Assembly (NCBI GenBank): GCA_015057165.1
Contig: SVEY01000001.1
Location: 26,580-90,579, forward strand
Source of the DNA: Lachnospiraceae bacterium
Lineage (GTDB): Bacteria; Bacillota; Clostridia; Lachnospirales; Lachnospiraceae
Length of the DNA: 64,000 bases
Direction: 5' to 3'
Shown: in pieces, positions 60,247-64,000 of the stretch
Layout: each line of letters starts with the position of its first letter
Numbering within the stretch: the stretch's first letter is position 1
Translations under genes and position numbers: made by a program
Notes under the pieces: generated by a model
What the model was told of the DNA's origin: nothing
Seen by the model: the letters and a program-made list of their open reading frames with translations, nothing else
Database searches by the model: none

Positions 60247-61122
60247 ATGGGTGAACAAGGTTTTTTCTCAAAATTTATGAATGGTCTTTTCACTGGTTTT
60301 TCTGAAATCGATAATGATTTCTATGAAGAATTAGAAGAGATGCTTATTATGGGTGATTTGGGAGTATATGCTACTGAATCTATACTTCATGAATTGAAGA
60401 ATAGGACATTTAAAGAAAAGATAAAAAAGCCAGAAGAGTGTAAGGAACTTCTTAAAGAAATAATTAAGGAGAGAATGAATCAAAGCGAAGACGCTTATGA
60501 TTTCTTGAATAACAATGTTGTCTGCCTTATTGTTGGTGTAAATGGCGTAGGAAAGACAACTTCAATTGGCAAACTTGCTACTAAATACAAGAGTAATGGT
60601 AAGAAAGTTCTTATGTGTGCAGCTGATACATTTCGTGCTGCAGCAAGAGAACAACTGGAAGAATGGGCAAATCGAGCTGGAGTTGAACTTATTGGTGGCA
60701 GTGAAGGCTCTGATCCTTCTTCTGTTGTATTTGATGCTCTTAAGGCTTCTAAGTCTAGAAATGTTGATGTGCTTCTTGTAGATACAGCTGGAAGACTTCA
60801 TAATAAGAAAAACTTAATGGAAGAACTTAAGAAAATTAATAGAATTGTAGATAAAGAATATTCTGATGCAAATAAAGAGACTTTAGTTGTTCTTGATGCA
60901 ACTACAGGACAAAATGCATTAATGCAGGCAAGAGAATTTACTGAAGCAACTGATGTAAGTGGAATAATTCTTACGAAAATGGATGGTACTGCAAAGGGTG
61001 GTATTGCTATAGCAATACAATCTGAATTAGGTATTCCGGTAAAATACATTGGTTATGGCGAAGGAGTAGATGACCTTAAAGAATTCGATGTAGATGAATA
61101 TGTTGATAAGTTATTTGAGTAA
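60247..61122 (+). CDS. ftsY: Signal recognition particle receptor FtsY
   Basis: [65 protein letters not shown]. Confidence 0.97.
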   Translation: MGEQGFFSKFMNGLFTGFSEIDNDFYEELEEMLIMGDLGVYATESILHELKNRTFKEKIKKPEECKELLKEIIKERMNQSEDAYDFLNNNVVCLIVGVNGVGKTTSIGKLATKYKSNGKKVLMCAADTFRAAAREQLEEWANRAGVELIGGSEGSDPSSVVFDALKASKSRNVDVLLVDTAGRLHNKKNLMEELKKINRIVDKEYSDANKETLVVLDATTGQNALMQAREFTEATDVSGIILTKMDGTAKGGIAIAIQSELGIPVKYIGYGEGVDDLKEFDVDEYVDKLFE

Positions 61123-61152
61123 TTTAATGTATACTAAGCGAGGTGACATAAA

Positions 61153-62364
61153 ATGTTAACGTTAGATAAGTTTGAAGAAGCAAGTAAAATTGTTAGTAAA
61201 GTTACATTAGAAACAAAATTAGTTTATAGTGACTTCCTAAGTGAGAGATGTAATAATCAAGTATATCTTAAACCTGAGAATATGCAATTTACAGGTGCAT
61301 ATAAGGTTAGAGGTGCTTATTATAAGATTAGTACTCTTAGTGAGGATGAAAGAAAACGTGGTCTTATAACAGCATCAGCAGGAAATCACGCTCAGGGTGT
61401 AGCATATGCAGCTAAATTATTTGGATGTAAAGCAACAATTGTTATGCCTACAACAACACCACTTATTAAGGTTAATAGAACTAAAAGCTATGGAGCAGAT
61501 GTTATTCTTTCTGGCGATGTATATGATGAGTCTTGTGCTAAAGCATTGGAAATGGCAGAAAAAGATGGATTAACATTTATTCATCCATTTGATGATTTGG
61601 CTGTTGCTACAGGTCAGGGAACAATTGCTATGGAAATCTTCAAAGAACTACCCCTTGTGGAGTATATACTTGTTCCAATAGGTGGAGGAGGTTTGGCTAC
61701 TGGTGTGTCAACTCTTGCTAAACTTCTTAATCCAAAGATTAAGGTTATTGGTGTTGAACCTGCCGGAGCAGCATGTATGAAAGCATCTTTTGAAAAAGGT
61801 GAAGTTACATCACTTCCTTCTGTTAATACAATTGCTGATGGTACAGCTGTTAAGACTCCTGGTGAGCATATTTTCCCTTATATTAAAGAGAATCTTGATG
61901 AGATTATAACTGTAGAAGATGATGAACTTATTGCTGCATTCCTTGATATGGTTGAGAACCACAAGATGGTAGTAGAGAATTCAGGACTACTTACAGTTGC
62001 AGCTCTTAATCAGCTTAAAATCAAAAATAAGAGAGTTGTATCAATCCTTAGTGGTGGTAACATGGATGTTATTACAATGTCTTCTGTAGTTCAGCAAGGA
62101 CTTATATTCAGAGATAGAATATTTACAGTATCAGTACTTCTGCCTGACAAACCAGGTATGCTCGCTAAAGTATCACAACTTATTGCAGAGAAGCAGGGTA
62201 ATGTAATTAAACTGGAGCATAACCAGTTCGTGTCAACTAACAGAAATGCTGCTGTGGAACTAAGAATTACAATGGAGGCCTTTGGTACTGAGCATAAGGA
62301 GAACATCCTTAAGGCACTTGACGATGAAGGATACAAGCCAAAGATTGTAAGAACATTACTATAA
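61153..62364 (+). CDS. ilvA: Threonine ammonia-lyase with C-terminal ACT domain
   Basis: KPENMQFTGAYKVRGAYYKI (PLP lysine), SAGNHAQGVAYAA, PIGGGGLATG; C-terminal VLLPDKPGMLAKVSQLI. Confidence 0.94.
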   Translation: MLTLDKFEEASKIVSKVTLETKLVYSDFLSERCNNQVYLKPENMQFTGAYKVRGAYYKISTLSEDERKRGLITASAGNHAQGVAYAAKLFGCKATIVMPTTTPLIKVNRTKSYGADVILSGDVYDESCAKALEMAEKDGLTFIHPFDDLAVATGQGTIAMEIFKELPLVEYILVPIGGGGLATGVSTLAKLLNPKIKVIGVEPAGAACMKASFEKGEVTSLPSVNTIADGTAVKTPGEHIFPYIKENLDEIITVEDDELIAAFLDMVENHKMVVENSGLLTVAALNQLKIKNKRVVSILSGGNMDVITMSSVVQQGLIFRDRIFTVSVLLPDKPGMLAKVSQLIAEKQGNVIKLEHNQFVSTNRNAAVELRITMEAFGTEHKENILKALDDEGYKPKIVRTLL

Positions 62365-62474
62365 GATATGTTCGAAGTTTAGATTAAGTGTTTATAATTT
62401 ATCATAAAAAATATAATAAATGTATTGACATTCATATATATTATATGATAAATTATGTTTTGTTGTAAAAGAAA

Positions 62475-62582
62475 GAAGAGTATCCACTCTCACCTAAGCG
62501 CATTTGGCGACTTAGTGTTTAATATTTCAATGTGATTTAATTGTGTTGATTTAAGTGGATAGTCTGTCTATCCACTTTTTTA
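62475..62582 (+). promoter_or_regulatory. infC-rpmI-rplT leader: transcription attenuator (L20/IF3-type leader)
   Basis: Terminator AAGTGGATAG-tctgt-CTATCCACTTTTTT (62553-62582). Upstream TATCCACT (62481-62488) duplicates the 3' arm and could form an antiterminator. Internal hairpin CTAAGCGC-atttg-GCGaCTTAG. Confidence 0.78.
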
Positions 62583-62601
62583 TTTTAGGAGGTATAGAAC
62601 C

Positions 62602-63108
62602 ATTAGCGATTTACAAATTAATGAACAAATTAGAGACAGAGAGATTCGACTTATTGGTGATGATGGTGAGCAACTTGGAATCATGTCTGCTAAGGAGGCT
62701 ATGAAGTTAGCTGATGATGAAGGACTTGATCTTGTTAAGATTGCGCCTAAAGCTAAACCGCCTGTATGCAAGATTGTTGATTATGGTAAATACCGTTATG
62801 AACAGGCACGCAAGGAAAAGGAAGCTAAGAAGAAACAAAAAACTGTTGAAGTTAAAGAAATTAGAATGTCTCCAAACATTGAATCTAATGACTTGAATAC
62901 TAAGATGAATGCGGCTAGAAAGTTCATTGCTAAAGGAAACAAAGTAAAAGTAACTTTGAGATTTAGAGGTCGCGAGATGGCTCATATGTCAGATAGTAAG
63001 CATATCTTATATGATTTTGCTGAGGCTATGTCTGATGTTGCCACAGTGGAGAAAGAACCAAAACAAGAAGGAAGATCAATTAGTTTGGTTCTGGCAGAAA
63101 AACGTTAA
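62602..63108 (+). CDS. infC: Translation initiation factor IF-3 (AUU start)
   Basis: ATT at 62602 in frame with ORF 62683..63108, 8-9 nt after TAGGAGGT. N-terminus (M)[33 protein letters not shown] is typical IF-3. Confidence 0.96.
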   Translation: MSDLQINEQIRDREIRLIGDDGEQLGIMSAKEAMKLADDEGLDLVKIAPKAKPPVCKIVDYGKYRYEQARKEKEAKKKQKTVEVKEIRMSPNIESNDLNTKMNAARKFIAKGNKVKVTLRFRGREMAHMSDSKHILYDFAEAMSDVATVEKEPKQEGRSISLVLAEKR

Positions 63109-63131
63109 TTAATTATAAGGAGGATATAACA

Positions 63132-63329
63132 ATGCCAAAGATTAAGACAAATAGAGCTGCTGCAAAGCGCTTTAAGAAGACTGGAACAGGAAAGCTTAAA
63201 AGAAATAAGGCTTATAAGTCACATATTTTAACAAAGAAGACTACAAAGAGAAAGAGAAATTTACGTCAATCAGCTATTACTGATTCGACAAATGAGAAGA
63301 ATATGAAAAAGGTATTACCTTACCTATAA
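63132..63329 (+). CDS. rpmI: 50S ribosomal protein L35
   Basis: [36 protein letters not shown]. Confidence 0.98.
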   Translation: MPKIKTNRAAAKRFKKTGTGKLKRNKAYKSHILTKKTTKRKRNLRQSAITDSTNEKNMKKVLPYL

Positions 63330-63355
63330 GATTTCTGATAAGGAGGATTAGATTA

Positions 63356-63712
63356 ATGGCTAGAATTAAAGGCGGAATGAACGCTAAAAGCAAACATAAT
63401 AAAGTATTAAAGATGGCAAAGGGCTATAGAGGTGCTCGTTCTAAGCAATATCGTGTTGCTAAGCAGTCTGTAATGAGAGCATTAACAAGCTCATATGCTG
63501 GTCGTAAGCAAAGAAAGCGTCAAATGAGACAGCTCTGGATTGCAAGAATTAATGCTGCAGCAAGAATGAATGGTCTTAGCTACTCAAAGTTCATGCATGG
63601 ACTTAAGCTTGCAGGCGTAGAGATGAACAGAAAGATGCTTGCTGAAATGGCAGTAAATGATGCAGAAGGTTTTGCTTCTCTAGTAGAACTTGCAAAGTCT
63701 AAGGTTGCATAA
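63356..63712 (+). CDS. rplT: 50S ribosomal protein L20
   Basis: [43 protein letters not shown]. Confidence 0.98.
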   Translation: MARIKGGMNAKSKHNKVLKMAKGYRGARSKQYRVAKQSVMRALTSSYAGRKQRKRQMRQLWIARINAAARMNGLSYSKFMHGLKLAGVEMNRKMLAEMAVNDAEGFASLVELAKSKVA

Positions 63713-63724
63713 TATATATAAATA

Positions 63725-63801
63725 TTCACATAGTATAAAAGACCCTTTCGAAACATTGAGCTTTTGCTCAGTTGAGAAAGGGTTTTATTATACTATGTGA
63801 A
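63725..63801 (+). repeat. Structured repeat copy 1 (probably also the rplT terminator)
   Basis: TTCACATAGTATA...CCCTTTC-[GAAACATTGAGCTTTTGCTCAGTTGA]-GAAAGGG...TATACTATGTGAA nested inverted repeats. Confidence 0.82.
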
Positions 63802-63821
63802 CTCTTTGATGATATTTATAC

Positions 63822-63896
63822 TGATATCCATCAAATAACTCTCCTGAAACATTGAACTATAGTTCAGTTGAAGGAGAGTTATGTTGATGGATATTA
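63822..63896 (+). repeat. Structured repeat copy 2
   Basis: ATATCCATCAAATAACTCTCCT-[GAAACATTGAACTATAGTTCAGTTGA]-AGGAGAGTTATGTTGATGGATAT. Confidence 0.82.
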
Positions 63897-63914
63897 TAAG
63901 TTCATATAATAATA

Positions 63915-63985
63915 AAAACTTTTCCTGAAACATTGAACTATAGTTCAGTTGAAGGAGAGTTATATTGATGGATATTATTGATATT
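63915..63985 (+). repeat. Structured repeat copy 3 (left arm diverged)
   Basis: Core GAAACATTGAACTATAGTTCAGTTGA (63927-63952) and right arm AGGAGAGTTATaTTGATGGATATTAT, near identical to copy 2; left arm not fully complementary. Confidence 0.75.
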
Positions 63986-64000
63986 ATAATAATTATAGTA

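Noticed and set aside
63725-63990. Interpreting the three repeats as a CRISPR array or IS ends
   Set aside because: Cores are palindromic, spacing is irregular (96 and 81 bp), flanks belong to the hairpin arms, and no transposase or cas gene is seen within the window.

Overview
AT-rich Bacillota chromosome segment, probably Lachnospiraceae (inferred from gene families and order). Most of it is core genome: tpiA(partial)-capA-like-gpmI, purC, purB, gdhA, secG-rnr-smpB-ssrA, pssA/psd, a two-component system, cheV, hisH-hisF-ung, split purH functions, tmcAL, ackA, yceD-rpmF-plsX-acpP-rnc-smc-ftsY, ilvA and infC-rpmI-rplT. The accessory content is more notable. (1) A ~9.8 kb gene encodes a secreted protein of about 3,250 aa: N/S/T-rich stalk, four tandem beta-helix modules, a PI-PLC-X-like catalytic domain and Cna-B-like repeats. 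Its candidate promoter has a G8 homopolymer inside a 17-bp -35/-10 spacer, which suggests slippage-based phase variation. (2) Two toxin-antitoxin-like pairs (DUF3990 + XRE; XRE + nucleotidyltransferase) each have paired palindromic operators spaced 27 bp apart over the promoter. (3) A three-copy structured repeat follows rplT, with an invariant core and covarying flanking stems. (4) An MBOAT/SGNH O-acyltransferase-like pair sits between ackA and yceD. Two genes missed or truncated by the ORF track were recovered: rpmF (59 aa) and full-length infC with an AUU start and an upstream attenuator. The tmRNA tag was also read directly. No CRISPR array, prophage, transposase or tRNA was recognised.
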